Origin: Anaerolineae bacterium
Lineage (GTDB): Bacteria; Chloroflexota; Anaerolineae; Aggregatilineales; Phototrophicaceae
Direction of reading: 5' to 3'
Assembly: GCA_022843385.1 (NCBI GenBank)
Contig: JALHNT010000046.1
Span: 1 to 56,267, forward strand
Length of the DNA: 56,267 nucleotides
Part shown: positions 24,226 through 32,741 of the stretch, one piece after another
Numbering within the stretch: the stretch's first letter is position 1
Layout: every line of letters begins with the position of its first letter
Position numbers and translations under genes: made by a program
Notes under the pieces: generated by a model
The model's input: the letters and a program-made list of their open reading frames with translations, nothing else
Told to the model about the DNA's origin: nothing
Databases searched by the model: none

Positions 24226-26331
24226 TTATGCTTGAGGATTGTCAGTCTGAATCGGCAGTCGCACAGTGAAGGTGCTTCCGCTGTCGGCCTGACTCACAAC
24301 GGATATACTACCGTTATGCAATTGAATGATGTATTGGGTGATCGCCAGCCCCAGTCCGGTGCCGCCAGCCACCAGCCGCCGCGCTTGCTCACTACGAAAG
24401 AAACGATCAAAAATCCGTGATTGATCTTCTGAGCTGATGCCAATCCCCTCATCGGCGATACAGATGACGATGTGGTTTGCATCGCGTTGCGTGCTGAGCG
24501 AGATACCGCGCCCTGCCGGCGTATAATTCACCGCGTTCGAGACCAGGTTGACCAGCGCCCGTTCCATCTGGCGTGGGTCGAGCAGTAAAGGGGGCAGCAG
24601 CGGATTGGCGGACAACCCAAATGATTGGCGCTTATCCAGTGCAACTGGCTCATAGGTGTCAAATACGCGCCGGACGATAGCGTTGATGTCGCAGCTTTCC
24701 AGCTCCAACCGGATCTGGCCGCGATCCAGTCCTGAGAGTGTGCGCAGATCTTCCAGCAGGTGCTGCAAATGCTGTGTCTGATTCTCCAGCGCACGGATGT
24801 GGTCTGGCAGTTTTTCCGGGCTGCGCTGCAGCAGATAGAGTCTTGTCTTCAGACCACTGATAGGTGTCGCCATGTCGTGCAGCGCGTCGGCTACGAAGCG
24901 GGCTTTGAAACGTTCGATTTCCTTCAGGTGGGTGATGTCATGAGCACTCAACAGGACCCCGTTCTTCTCGTTACCGCCCGTTGGCACCGGGATCAGTGAC
25001 AGATCCAGGTCACGTGGCTGGCTTTCGGGGTGAGCAATTTGTGCCTGCAGTCGCTGGGGTTGACCGTGATCGATCACCTGTTGCAGGGCATTCTGTATGG
25101 TCTTTATCTGCTCATCATCGGCGAAGCAGTCCAGGATGCTGTGAATCGTCTCGGGGTTGCATCCGGTAAACATCGAAAGAAAAGCCGGGTTGGTGGTCTC
25201 CAGACTGCCGTTGCGTTGGGCAAAAGCCAGTGCATCGGTAGTGGTATTCAGGATAAGCTCCAGTTGATCTTTTGCGCGCCGCATGGCAGCCGTCCGTTCC
25301 TCCACCAGACTTTCCAGGTGCGTGGCATATTCACGCAGTTCCGCTTCCAGCCGTTTCCGCTCAGTGATGTTCTGCGCCAGGATCATGCCGTAGCGGATCG
25401 TTCCTTCGTCATCCTCCAGTGGCAGATAGTGATAGCTGTGGATCTGATCCCGGAAAGGCAGCTCGGCGGTAAAGCGTTTCCCTTCCAGCACAGCTCGCAT
25501 ATTCGGTTCGGCCAGTCTGGCGAAGTCTTCTGGCACTGCCTGATACAGTTGTTTACCCACCATCATGGTGCTGGAATAACCAGTGGCTTCCACTTCCGGC
25601 CCATCAACCAGCAGGAAAGTCAGGCCGGGATCATAGAGGATGATCGCGCTGTTGGGCAGATTAGCGGTCAGCGCCCGATAGCGCCGCTCGCTTTCTCGAA
25701 GTGCAGCTTCAGCTTTCTCGCGCTCGGCTAACCGCTGATGGGCATCGTCCAGTGACTTATTCACGCTCCTAAGGGTGATGTACGAGACAGTGGCAGTGCC
25801 GAGCAGGAAGACCACAATTGTGACCAGGGTAGTGACTGGCGACAGATTGTCGCGCACGTTGGGCAGGGCGCCGTTCTGCTCCATCCAGATCAGCAGGAGG
25901 CCATAGAGTGCGGTCAATACAATGAAGGTGAAAATATGCTTTCGCTGAAGCAGCAGGCCGGCCAATAGCAGGCTCAGAAAGCCGCCAGCGGAATAGCCAA
26001 TGGCTCGGATGCCGCCGCTGTCGAGGCTGCTGAGCATCAGTATTGACCACACGAACACCACATACAGTCGCGCCGACTCGAGCACATGGCCCCGTTTGGC
26101 TAACAGCACAAACCCGATCACTGGGATGACTATCACGGCAAACGTCGCCACTGCCCGATCAGGTACCACAACCAACAGCACTGCACTATACAGCAGAGCT
26201 CCAATGATCGTGACCTGGAACAAAAGAAATAGATTGGCGGCAGTCCGCGTCTTGACTTCGTGCTTTGGGAAAACGGGCGGCATCATCCAGCAGCGAATAC
26301 GCATGTCTATTCGCTTGGGCGCGGTGTCCAT
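24226..26331 (-). CDS. Membrane sensor histidine kinase with two PAS domains
   Basis: A 701-residue protein. Residues about 30-190 hold six hydrophobic helices; a short coiled coil follows (AHQRLAEREKAEAALRESE), then PAS 1 (RYRALTANLPNSAIILYD), a coiled linker (HLESLVEERTAAMRRAKDQL) and PAS 2 (ILNTTTDALAFAQRNG, ending HDITHLKEIERF). The kinase core has FVADALHDMATPISGLKTRL as H-box, NLVSNAVNYTP as N-box, DEGIGIS and GGTGLGLAI as G-boxes. The H-box reads HDMATP in place of the usual HELRTP. No response regulator is adjacent. The start at 26331 is the longest; 26304 and 26286 are possible. Confidence 0.9.
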   Translation of the reverse strand: MDTAPKRIDMRIRCWMMPPVFPKHEVKTRTAANLFLLFQVTIIGALLYSAVLLVVVPDRAVATFAVIVIPVIGFVLLAKRGHVLESARLYVVFVWSILMLSSLDSGGIRAIGYSAGGFLSLLLAGLLLQRKHIFTFIVLTALYGLLLIWMEQNGALPNVRDNLSPVTTLVTIVVFLLGTATVSYITLRSVNKSLDDAHQRLAEREKAEAALRESERRYRALTANLPNSAIILYDPGLTFLLVDGPEVEATGYSSTMMVGKQLYQAVPEDFARLAEPNMRAVLEGKRFTAELPFRDQIHSYHYLPLEDDEGTIRYGMILAQNITERKRLEAELREYATHLESLVEERTAAMRRAKDQLELILNTTTDALAFAQRNGSLETTNPAFLSMFTGCNPETIHSILDCFADDEQIKTIQNALQQVIDHGQPQRLQAQIAHPESQPRDLDLSLIPVPTGGNEKNGVLLSAHDITHLKEIERFKARFVADALHDMATPISGLKTRLYLLQRSPEKLPDHIRALENQTQHLQHLLEDLRTLSGLDRGQIRLELESCDINAIVRRVFDTYEPVALDKRQSFGLSANPLLPPLLLDPRQMERALVNLVSNAVNYTPAGRGISLSTQRDANHIVICIADEGIGISSEDQSRIFDRFFRSEQARRLVAGGTGLGLAITQYIIQLHNGSISVVSQADSGSTFTVRLPIQTDNPQA

Positions 26332-26454
26332 CGAGTTGGTGTGTCCCCCGTCGGGATATCTGGTGCAACGGCCTGATGAATAGAATAATACTGTTATTCA
26401 CAATGCAAGACAATAAGCTTTTTCCCAGAAACAGGAGCGCTGCCTGTCGCTGGA

Positions 26455-27093
26455 CTAACCCAGCAGCTTGCGTACCAGATCGGCTACAGTACGTCCCAGT
26501 TTCTCCTGCTGATCGGGTTCAAAATGGATGCCATCGATGTCACTGGTGACGATCACCTGACCGGCATCGAGGAAGGCACAACCGTGTTCCTGCGCCACTT
26601 GACGATAGAAGGGAGCGAGCTCACGTGACTTTTCGTCCCCGCCCTCGAACATATCGGCTCCCAGGGTCAGCCGGCCCAACGGCGGCGGACAGATGAGCAA
26701 CACTTGCGGGGCAACACCCTGCGGCCCCGTTTCGCTTCTCAGAACAATATCGACCAGTGCCCCGGCACCGCTGGCAATATCGTAAGGAGAAAGGTTGAAC
26801 CGCCGCTTCAGATCGTTGGTCCCAAGCATGATGATGACCAGATCGAGCGGCATATGCGAGCGCAGGCAAGGCAGCAGATACGGCTTGCCATTGCGATATT
26901 CACCCTCCACCGGGTCATCCCAGACGGTTGTCCGTCCGCTTAAGCCTTCTTCGACCACCCAGTAGCCCTCGCCGAGCGTTGTCCGCAGGACGCTGCCCCA
27001 GCGCTGGCTCATGCGCGGCATGACCGGCAGCTTCTCTTCCAGCGCCGGATAACCCCAGGTATTTGAATCGCCATAACACAAAATCGTCTTCAT
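26455..27093 (-). CDS. SGNH/GDSL hydrolase
   Basis: A 212-residue cytoplasmic esterase-type protein. Block I is ILCYGDSNTWGYP with the nucleophile Ser; the Gly of block II lies in VEEGLSGRTT; block III is MLGTNDLKRR; block V is DIDGIHFEPDQQEKLG with the catalytic Asp and His. It is close to SGNH arylesterases and acyl-CoA thioesterases. ATG 27093 is chosen because the motif-bearing strand begins there and a good promoter sits 47-75 nt upstream; the frame extension to 27183 would start upstream of that promoter. Confidence 0.9.
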   Translation of the reverse strand: MKTILCYGDSNTWGYPALEEKLPVMPRMSQRWGSVLRTTLGEGYWVVEEGLSGRTTVWDDPVEGEYRNGKPYLLPCLRSHMPLDLVIIMLGTNDLKRRFNLSPYDIASGAGALVDIVLRSETGPQGVAPQVLLICPPPLGRLTLGADMFEGGDEKSRELAPFYRQVAQEHGCAFLDAGQVIVTSDIDGIHFEPDQQEKLGRTVADLVRKLLG

Positions 27094-27139
27094 GCTTGTC
27101 AAGCCCCCAAAAATCTTAATTCTTCTTTTTAAGAATTGA

Positions 27140-27168
27140 TGTATAGTAAAGATGTAGCCCAGTGACAA
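27140..27168 (-). promoter_or_regulatory. Promoter of the SGNH hydrolase gene
   Basis: On the minus strand TTGTCA (27163-27168) and TATACA (27140-27145) are separated by 17 nt. The site lies in the gap between the prmC 3' end and the hydrolase, so the hydrolase can be transcribed alone. Confidence 0.6.
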
Positions 27169-27215
27169 TACTGGCACAACCAAACGAGTTGTTTCCCCGA
27201 CTCCCCCAACGGTTT

Positions 27216-27245
27216 GCCGCCCACGCCCATCATGACGTGGGCGGC
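27216..27245. terminator. Strong stem-loop downstream of prmC
   Basis: GCCGCCCACG and CGTGGGCGGC form a perfect 10-bp stem around a 10-nt loop, 15 nt after the prmC stop. No T-run follows on the minus strand, so it may be a processing or attenuation hairpin and not a classic terminator. Confidence 0.5.
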
Positions 27246-27259
27246 ATCATTTCTGCCCC

Positions 27260-28099
27260 TTACTGAAGTTGAATGCACACGATGCGGTCAAGCCCTGCCA
27301 GATCCGTTAGCAGCGTCACCACCGCGTTGGGCAAGCGCTGCCGTGCCAGTTCCAGCACTGCCGCCCCCTGATCCGCGCCGATTTCCAGCAGCAGCCAGGC
27401 ATTCGCCGCGCAGACATCCACCGCCTGTGCGAGTAATTGACGGATCAGGTCGAGTCCATCCGCCCCGCCATCCAACGCCAGATGCGGCTCGTAACGGCTG
27501 ACCGCCAGCCGGCGCATCTCGTCGGTTGGAATGTAGGGCAAGTTCGCCATCACGCCTCCCACCATGATACCGCGTTCGCCCAGCGGTTCAAGCAAGTGAC
27601 CGTGCAGGAAAGTGATCGCAACGCCGTGCGCCCGTGCATTATCCTCGGCAATACCCAGCGCCGCCGGGCTGGTATCCAGGGCATATACCTGAGCGTGGGG
27701 ACGGTGTGCTGCCAGCGTGACGGCCAGCGCCCCGCTGCCGGTGCCAACATCGGCCACCTCCGTGGTTGCCTGCGGGTCGAGCCGTGCCAGCGCCTGCTCC
27801 AGCAGCAGTTCGGTTTCAGGACGAGGTATCAGGACATCCGGCGTCACTCGGAACATCCGGTCAAAGAAAGCGCGCCGCCCGATGATGTACGCCAGCGGTT
27901 CACCCCTTGCAGCTCGCTCGATCCAGCCGGTGAAATGTGCCGCCTGTTCCGGCAATAAGCGTTGTTCCGAATGCGCCAGCAGATAGGCGCGGTCTTTCCC
28001 GATGACCTCGCCCAGCAGAGATTGCGCATCCAGCGCCGGCGACTCGGATATGGCTTGAAGCTGCTGCTTGCCCCAGCGCCAGGCGGCCTCAAGGTTCAT
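27260..28099 (-). CDS. prmC: Peptide chain release factor N5-glutamine methyltransferase
   Basis: About 279 residues. The N-terminal helical domain that grips release factors covers the first 80 residues. The methyltransferase domain starts at AYIIGRRAFFDRMFRVTPDV, then LIPRPETELL, VADVGTGSGALAVTLA (SAM site) and VMANLPYIPTDE, then ALDGGADGLDLIRQLL. PrmC methylates the Gln of the GGQ motif in RF1/RF2. The catalytic tetrad reads NLPY where NPPY is usual. ATG 28099 gives the usual N-terminus; TTG 28117 with GAGGG just upstream is an alternative. No prfA gene is next to it here. Confidence 0.9.
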   Translation of the reverse strand: MNLEAAWRWGKQQLQAISESPALDAQSLLGEVIGKDRAYLLAHSEQRLLPEQAAHFTGWIERAARGEPLAYIIGRRAFFDRMFRVTPDVLIPRPETELLLEQALARLDPQATTEVADVGTGSGALAVTLAAHRPHAQVYALDTSPAALGIAEDNARAHGVAITFLHGHLLEPLGERGIMVGGVMANLPYIPTDEMRRLAVSRYEPHLALDGGADGLDLIRQLLAQAVDVCAANAWLLLEIGADQGAAVLELARQRLPNAVVTLLTDLAGLDRIVCIQLQ

Positions 28100-28256
28100 T
28101 TGGCTAGACTCGCCCAATTATTCCCTCAATCCTTAAACAAATCGTCCATGCTGGATAAAGATCGGCTGATATAGTATGGACGGACGTAAGGTTGTCGCAA
28201 GGCTTCCATTTTACCGTTCGTATCAGCGTAGGTTGTGATGACAGGGGATGATAAAG

Positions 28257-28451
28257 ATGATGACTGATCGACATCAGAATAAGGATTATGAAGAGAACAC
28301 CCGTGACACCTGCCGCTATTGCCACCGCACCCCGTCGGTCTGGCAGCAGATGGGCAATGAAAAGGTGTGCGGCCACTGCGGTACCCGCGTCTACAGCCCA
28401 ACCTTTTACATCCTGCCCGCGCTGCTGGAACCCCAAGCGCTGAAGAAATAA
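28257..28451 (+). CDS. Small zinc-ribbon protein
   Basis: About 64 residues with two CxxC knuckles, CRYCHRT and CGHCGTR, 17 residues apart; they should bind one zinc ion. The rest is charged at the N-terminus and hydrophobic near the C-terminus (FYILPALLEP). AGGGG at 28243-28247 supports ATG 28257 or 28260. No named family is recognised; a role in nucleic-acid or protein binding is only a guess. Confidence 0.55.
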   Translation: MMTDRHQNKDYEENTRDTCRYCHRTPSVWQQMGNEKVCGHCGTRVYSPTFYILPALLEPQALKK

Positions 28452-28487
28452 CGGAACAACGATCTCAACATGAGATAATCTTCCGTA

Positions 28488-28509
28488 GGGGCGCAATATA
28501 TTGTGCCCC
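28488..28509. repeat. Intergenic palindrome, GTAGGGGCGCAAT family
   Basis: GGGGCGCAATA faces TATTGTGCCCC, a 22-nt palindrome with one mismatched pair, preceded by GTA. A half copy (ATATTGCGCCCCTAC) lies at 29536-29550 and a related one near 37632. Confidence 0.85.
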
Positions 28510-28590
28510 ACAACCCTCTCGTTTTGTTTTCGGCGCTCCATAAGCACGTTCTAACCGAGCGATCTGATCGGTCGCTTCGGTTCGATCCGG

Positions 28591-29301
28591 CTATTCCGGC
28601 TTCTCCTCCATCAACTGACTCAGGGTCTCCACCGCGCTGTGCCGCAGCTTCACATCCGGGTCGCGCAGCGCCGCCAGCAGGTCGGGGATGGCTGCTGCGC
28701 CGATCCGTGCCAGGGCTTCGATGGTATGCTTGCGCACCGGCGGGACAGTGTTCATGCCGGGCACTGGTTCCCAACGGCGGCGAAACAGGTTCATCAGCGC
28801 CGGCACGGCCGCTTCGGCCCGCAGCAAACCGAGCGCCTGTGACGCGCTGATGCACATCATCCAGTCGGCATCTGGCGGAATGATGGCATCGATCAGCGGT
28901 TGGATGGCGCGCGGATCGCCCAGTTTGCCCAGCGATTCAGCAGCCGCATGACCGACACCGGCCACACCATCGTGGAGCTGGTCGATCAGCAGCGGGACGG
29001 CCGCCTCGACCCCCATTGACCCGACGATCAGGGCTGCCGCCCGTCGCACATCGGAGTCTTTATCGGCCAGCAATTGCAGCAGGTGCGGAACTGCCGCCGG
29101 ATGATTGAGTTCAGTGAGCGCCTGAATGGCGAAGTCATGCACTACTCCGCCTTTGTCGCGCAGTGCATGGAGCAGCGCCTCGATCACGCTGGCATCGTGG
29201 GTTCGCCCCAACGCCCGCACCGCCGCGCCGCGCACCAGATGGTTGTCGTCGCGCACCGCCGCATGAATGAGTCCCTGAATGATGTCGGTCTTGCTGGTCA
29301 T
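28591..29301 (-). CDS. HEAT-repeat protein
   Basis: A 236-residue all-helical protein made of about six HEAT repeats of 30-31 residues, for example VRGAAVRALGRTHDASVIEAL, VHDFAIQALTELNHPAAVPHL, VRRAAALIVGSMGVEAAVPL and LRHSAVETLSQLMEE. Similar PBS-lyase/HEAT proteins act as scaffolds or phycobilin lyases; no lyase context exists here, so a scaffold role is the safer reading. GGGGAA lies a few bases before the ATG. It is a single gene bounded by repeat-rich gaps. Confidence 0.85.
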   Translation of the reverse strand: MTSKTDIIQGLIHAAVRDDNHLVRGAAVRALGRTHDASVIEALLHALRDKGGVVHDFAIQALTELNHPAAVPHLLQLLADKDSDVRRAAALIVGSMGVEAAVPLLIDQLHDGVAGVGHAAAESLGKLGDPRAIQPLIDAIIPPDADWMMCISASQALGLLRAEAAVPALMNLFRRRWEPVPGMNTVPPVRKHTIEALARIGAAAIPDLLAALRDPDVKLRHSAVETLSQLMEEKPE

Positions 29302-29311
29302 GGTTTCCCCG

Positions 29312-29640
29312 AAGCATTGTTAGTTGTTAGCTCTTAGTTGGTGGTTGATAGGTTGGATGTGGTGGGCGTGATGTCCCTCGTCCCACGTTGCGCAGCCACG
29401 TCCAACAGGCCGATGAGCTGTAATACGAGTTCACAACGGCTCCCCTTCTCCCACCGGGAGAAGGGGCTGGGGGGATGAGGGCTATGAACAGCCGCAACCG
29501 ATAGCGATTGCCGAATCAATTGATCAAACCTCAATATTGCGCCCCTACGGGAGAGTTATGGGCTGAATATTTTTCTGCAACAGCCTAACAACCACGAACG
29601 AACAACCAACAACTAGGAACTAACAACTACCCACGAACAG
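29312..29640. repeat. Repeat-rich gap with heptamer-like runs
   Basis: The gap between the HEAT gene and the DUF4340 gene has no coding region I can support. It opens with TTAGTTGTTAGCTCTTAGTTGG and closes with AACAACTAGGAACTAACAACTA-type runs, that is, variants of the same 7-mer on opposite strands. Between them are a CCCCTTCTCC palindrome (29442-29481) and a half copy of the GTAGGGGCGCAAT palindrome (29536-29550). It resembles short tandemly repeated repetitive sequences known from cyanobacteria. Confidence 0.7.
29442..29481. repeat. CCCCTTCTCC palindrome, shortened family member
   Basis: CCCCTTCTCC(CACC)GGGAGAAGGGG followed by CTGGGGGGATGAGG. It matches the right half and inner stem of the CCTCACCCC...GGGGTGAGG family found at 14842-14911 and 40506-40573; the left outer arm is missing. 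Confidence 0.8.
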
Positions 29641-29676
29641 GGGGTTGCTCACACAACCCCCCGTCGCTCGGTCAGA

Positions 29677-30858
29677 TTAGCCGGGCGTCGCTTCCGGCGT
29701 CACCGCACTGGTGGCCGTCGGTGGGACGCGCGTATTGGTCGGACGTGATGTGGCGCTCGGCGGCACACGGGTATTGGTCGGGCGCGGCGTCACTGTGGGC
29801 GGCACACGGGTAGCGGTCGGCGGCACACGGGTCGCCGTCGGTGGCACTGGTGTGGCGCTGGCCGGAACCGTTGTGGCCGGGACAGTGGTCGGGACGGTTG
29901 TCGCTGGGACAGTAGTCGGAACCGTTGTGGCCGGGACAGTGGTCGGGACGGTTGTCGCCGGAACCGTTGTCGGAACCGTTGTGGCCGGGACAGTCGTCGG
30001 AACAGTTGTCGCTGGAACGGTGGTGGCCGCTGGCGGCATGGGTGTAGCCGGGACAGCCGTGGCCGGGGCAGCTTGTGCGCCAGCCTCGGTAGTCGCTTCA
30101 GCCGTCGCCTCAGCCGTTCCTTCAGCGGTGACTTCAGCCGTCGCTTCGCCAGGGACGAAGGTGCCAGCCGCCGTCGCCGTCATCGTGGCGAAGAACTGCT
30201 GCATCATGGCATCAGCGGTCGCGGTCTGCTCCACTTCGCTGAACGGATTCGGCGTGCGGGTGGCGCTGGGCAGCGGCGTCGGCGATGGTACGTAGGCCGG
30301 GTTGGCGATGTTGCCGATCAGGCCATCCACCAGGTCTTTCGGTAGCAGATAGACGTTGGCGGTATCGTCGCCGACCAGCCCGTAATAGCGTGGGTTGGCG
30401 GCGGCCGCGTTGCCGATTTGCAGCCGGTAGACTTTGCCCGCTGCATCGGTCAGCGACAGCGTATACTGCGGCGCAGCCAGACCGAAATCGGCCAGATTGG
30501 TCGCCGGGAATTTATCAACCGCGACCAGCGACGCCAGCACGCTCATCGTGCCAACGGCTTTGGTCTGGTCAGTCGCCAACACCTGTAGATTGGTGGCATC
30601 CGATACCGTCCAGACATTGGCGGCATCCTTGGTCATGACCACCTTGCTGGCATCGTCATTCTTGACCACCTCAAAGCGGACGATGGTCCCCTGGTTGTTC
30701 ACGTCGGCGATCTCCGGGAAGATCGGGCCAGCGCTGGGGGTGGGCGTGATCGTCGTTCCGCCGGGGGCAGCCGCCGGTTGGTTGCTCAGAAACACCACCG
30801 CCGCGATCACGACGATGCTGGCAACGATCAGTATCAAAGTTCCACGATCTAAACGCAT
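29677..30858 (-). CDS. DUF4340 protein with Thr/Pro/Val repeat tail (Gld-type ABC operon)
   Basis: A 393-residue membrane-anchored protein. The helix at 8-24 (LILIVASIVVIAAVVFL) is followed by an exported DUF4340 domain (WTVSDATNLQVLATDQT, FGLAAPQYTLSL, YYGLVGDDTANVYLLPKDLV) to about residue 185. The second half is low complexity: Thr/Ala/Glu-rich (TAEVTAEGTAEATAEAT), then about eight TTVPATTVP units, then PPTATRVPPTATR. DUF4340 proteins end operons that encode a GldA/F/G-like ABC system; their role is not known. The repeat tail probably lies outside the membrane as a stalk or wall-spanning linker. A 176-nt gap containing a palindrome separates it from the GldG gene. Confidence 0.85.
   Translation of the reverse strand: MRLDRGTLILIVASIVVIAAVVFLSNQPAAAPGGTTITPTPSAGPIFPEIADVNNQGTIVRFEVVKNDDASKVVMTKDAANVWTVSDATNLQVLATDQTKAVGTMSVLASLVAVDKFPATNLADFGLAAPQYTLSLTDAAGKVYRLQIGNAAAANPRYYGLVGDDTANVYLLPKDLVDGLIGNIANPAYVPSPTPLPSATRTPNPFSEVEQTATADAMMQQFFATMTATAAGTFVPGEATAEVTAEGTAEATAEATTEAGAQAAPATAVPATPMPPAATTVPATTVPTTVPATTVPTTVPATTVPTTVPATTVPTTVPATTVPTTVPATTVPASATPVPPTATRVPPTATRVPPTVTPRPTNTRVPPSATSRPTNTRVPPTATSAVTPEATPG
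29866..30028. repeat. Minisatellite coding for the (TTVPATTVP)n tract
   Basis: Units of the type GGGACAGTGGTCGGGACGGT and GGAACCGTTGTCGGAACCGT recur in multiples of 9 nt, with a higher-order period of 27 nt. Unit changes keep the reading frame, so copy number can vary without breaking the protein. Confidence 0.8.
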
Positions 30859-30904
30859 AGGCGTGTATTCTCCTGTAGTCAGTTAAGATAAACCGCTTCT
30901 CGCT

Positions 30905-31015
30905 CACCTCACCCCCGCTGCGCAACTTACTCCCGAAGGACCAGCGCTACAACACGATTCATTCACTGCTGCGCCCCTTCTCCCACTGGGAGAAGGGGCA
31001 GGGGGGATGAGGGCA
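30905..31015. repeat. Palindromic repeat with split arms
   Basis: CTCACCCCCGCTGCGC at the left and CCCCTTCTCC(CACT)GGGAGAAGGGGCAGGGGGGATGAGG at the right are the arms of the CCTCACCCC family, separated by about 50 nt of other sequence. The element lies between the GldG and DUF4340 genes and could act as a terminator or processing site. Confidence 0.75.
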
Positions 31016-31034
31016 ATAACATACCCAACAGGCT

Positions 31035-32741
31035 TTACGTGCGCGCTTTTTCGCGGCTGCTCCACCATACAAAGATGCCAATCCCCAGCACGCCGAACGG
31101 CAGCAGGAAGATCGTCAGAAAGTTGATGTTGCGGGTCGCGCCGGCGTCAACGAAGATCGGCTGATCCTGTGGCCGCTGCGGCTGCGTCAGGATCGGAATC
31201 TGACGGAAGAATTCATCAAAGTTGGTGACCCAGGCAGCACTCAGCAGCGCGACCTGCAAGTTGGAGAGGTTGCCACCGCGTGAGGCGTTGGTCGGCACAT
31301 CCTGGCTGCCGAACAGCACCACGCGTGCGCCGGTCTGGGTATTCTCCGCCGAAGCACCGAGCACAAACGGGCCTTTCGGGTCGGTGTCGGTGGCGCGGGT
31401 TAGGGCGATATCAGTGGTTTGCAGCACACTGGAATCCAGCTTGGCATACGACTGGTCGGTGGAGCGCACCAATTCAACCACGCTGACATTTTCCGGCAGG
31501 GTTGGAGCGACTTCGATGCTGCGCGGCAGGCTGAATACCATCGGCGTGTTTTGCGTCAGACCCTGGGTGATGCTGCTGCTGGTGTCGAAGGTGATCGCGC
31601 CCGGCAGGAAGCCGAACTGATCGGCAGCCAGCGTTTGATCCATCACCAGATTATCGCTGAAGCGCAAGCCGAAGTTGGCGAACAGATACTCGCTCAGAGC
31701 CGGCGTCGTCGCCAGCACTGGCGTCATCTCGTTGTTGATGGGTGCGGCAAAGATGATGACATGGCCGCCGTTGTTCAGGTAATTGATGAGGAACTGGCTC
31801 TGCTGTTCATTCAGCGGGGTGTTGCCGCCGACGATGACGATGGCCTGACCATTGATGGCGGGGTCAGCCAGATCGATCTCGCTGTCTGCTGCCGTCAGAT
31901 CGAGGAAGGTGACTTCTTCGGTCTTCCAGTTCAGTTGATCGGTCAGGATGCCGTTCAGATCCGACAGCCCGGTCTGACCGGCTCCGGCCAGCGTCGTGCC
32001 GCTGTCGGTGGTGACGAAGTAGGCGCGGAAGTCGCCCGCTGCCGAGACGCGCAGGATGGCATTCGAGAGTTCTTCCTGCGTCAGGAAGCTGACATCCTGC
32101 TTGCGGTCATTGATCGGGCTGCCAGCTGCATCCAGTGGGACGACCACGATCTGACCGGGGCGGGTGACTTCGTAGGTCGTCACCAGATTCGGGTTGCGAT
32201 CGGGGTCGATGAATTCATAGCTGATCTTGCTGTTGGCGCGAACATAATCGTCGAACAGGATAGTCGCCTGATCGCGCTGCGCCGCCTGGGCGCTGCCGTA
32301 GAATGCCAGGATGCGGATATTCGGTGTATTCGGTTCAACTGCCAGCCCGGCGATGATGTCCCGATTTTCCTGCGTCAGCGAGAATTCGTTGCGTTCGGTC
32401 AGATCGAGGCGGATGTTGCGGCTCTTGACGACGGCGTAAATCGCCACCAGCGCCGTCAGGAACAACAGCGTGACCAGAATGGTCGTGCCGCCGTAGCGGG
32501 CGGTGCGGCCACTGAGCAGGGTGCGCACCTGATCGGGAGCCATGAAACCCCAGATGATGAGCGACAGCACCCCCAGCCCGAAGGCCCCCCAACCGACGAC
32601 GGTGAAGGTCGGCTGTGTCACCAGCACGATGAAGGCGATCAGGAAAGCGATCCCGGCCAGCGCCAGCATATACACCGGCGGAATGAAGGGTTCGGGTTGT
32701 TGATCGTTAACCGTTGGATTGGGCGTTTGATTCACGCTCAT
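31035..32741 (-). CDS. GldG-family ABC-type accessory protein
   Basis: A 568-residue protein. Three hydrophobic helices lie in the first 125 residues; the exported GldG/ABC_transp_aux-like domain follows (LDLTERNEFSLTQENRDII, RILAFYGSAQAAQRDQATIL, YEFIDPDRNPNL, GQAIVIVGGNTPLNEQQS, LINYLNNGGHVIIFAAP); a last helix sits at about 540-560 with a short basic tail. GldG proteins accompany GldA/GldF and are needed for gliding in Bacteroidota; in other phyla the system is uncharacterised. The start overlaps the permease stop by 4 nt. Confidence 0.85.
   Translation of the reverse strand: MSVNQTPNPTVNDQQPEPFIPPVYMLALAGIAFLIAFIVLVTQPTFTVVGWGAFGLGVLSLIIWGFMAPDQVRTLLSGRTARYGGTTILVTLLFLTALVAIYAVVKSRNIRLDLTERNEFSLTQENRDIIAGLAVEPNTPNIRILAFYGSAQAAQRDQATILFDDYVRANSKISYEFIDPDRNPNLVTTYEVTRPGQIVVVPLDAAGSPINDRKQDVSFLTQEELSNAILRVSAAGDFRAYFVTTDSGTTLAGAGQTGLSDLNGILTDQLNWKTEEVTFLDLTAADSEIDLADPAINGQAIVIVGGNTPLNEQQSQFLINYLNNGGHVIIFAAPINNEMTPVLATTPALSEYLFANFGLRFSDNLVMDQTLAADQFGFLPGAITFDTSSSITQGLTQNTPMVFSLPRSIEVAPTLPENVSVVELVRSTDQSYAKLDSSVLQTTDIALTRATDTDPKGPFVLGASAENTQTGARVVLFGSQDVPTNASRGGNLSNLQVALLSAAWVTNFDEFFRQIPILTQPQRPQDQPIFVDAGATRNINFLTIFLLPFGVLGIGIFVWWSSREKART

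Noticed and set aside
28555..28583. tRNA-like arm (GGTTCGATCC) with a nearby hairpin
   Set aside because: Only one arm fits; no acceptor stem or anticodon arm can be formed. At most a bulged hairpin after the HEAT gene.
29866..30028. Possible CRISPR array
   Set aside because: The regular repeats are 9/27-nt units without unique spacers, and they encode an in-frame Thr/Pro/Val tract.
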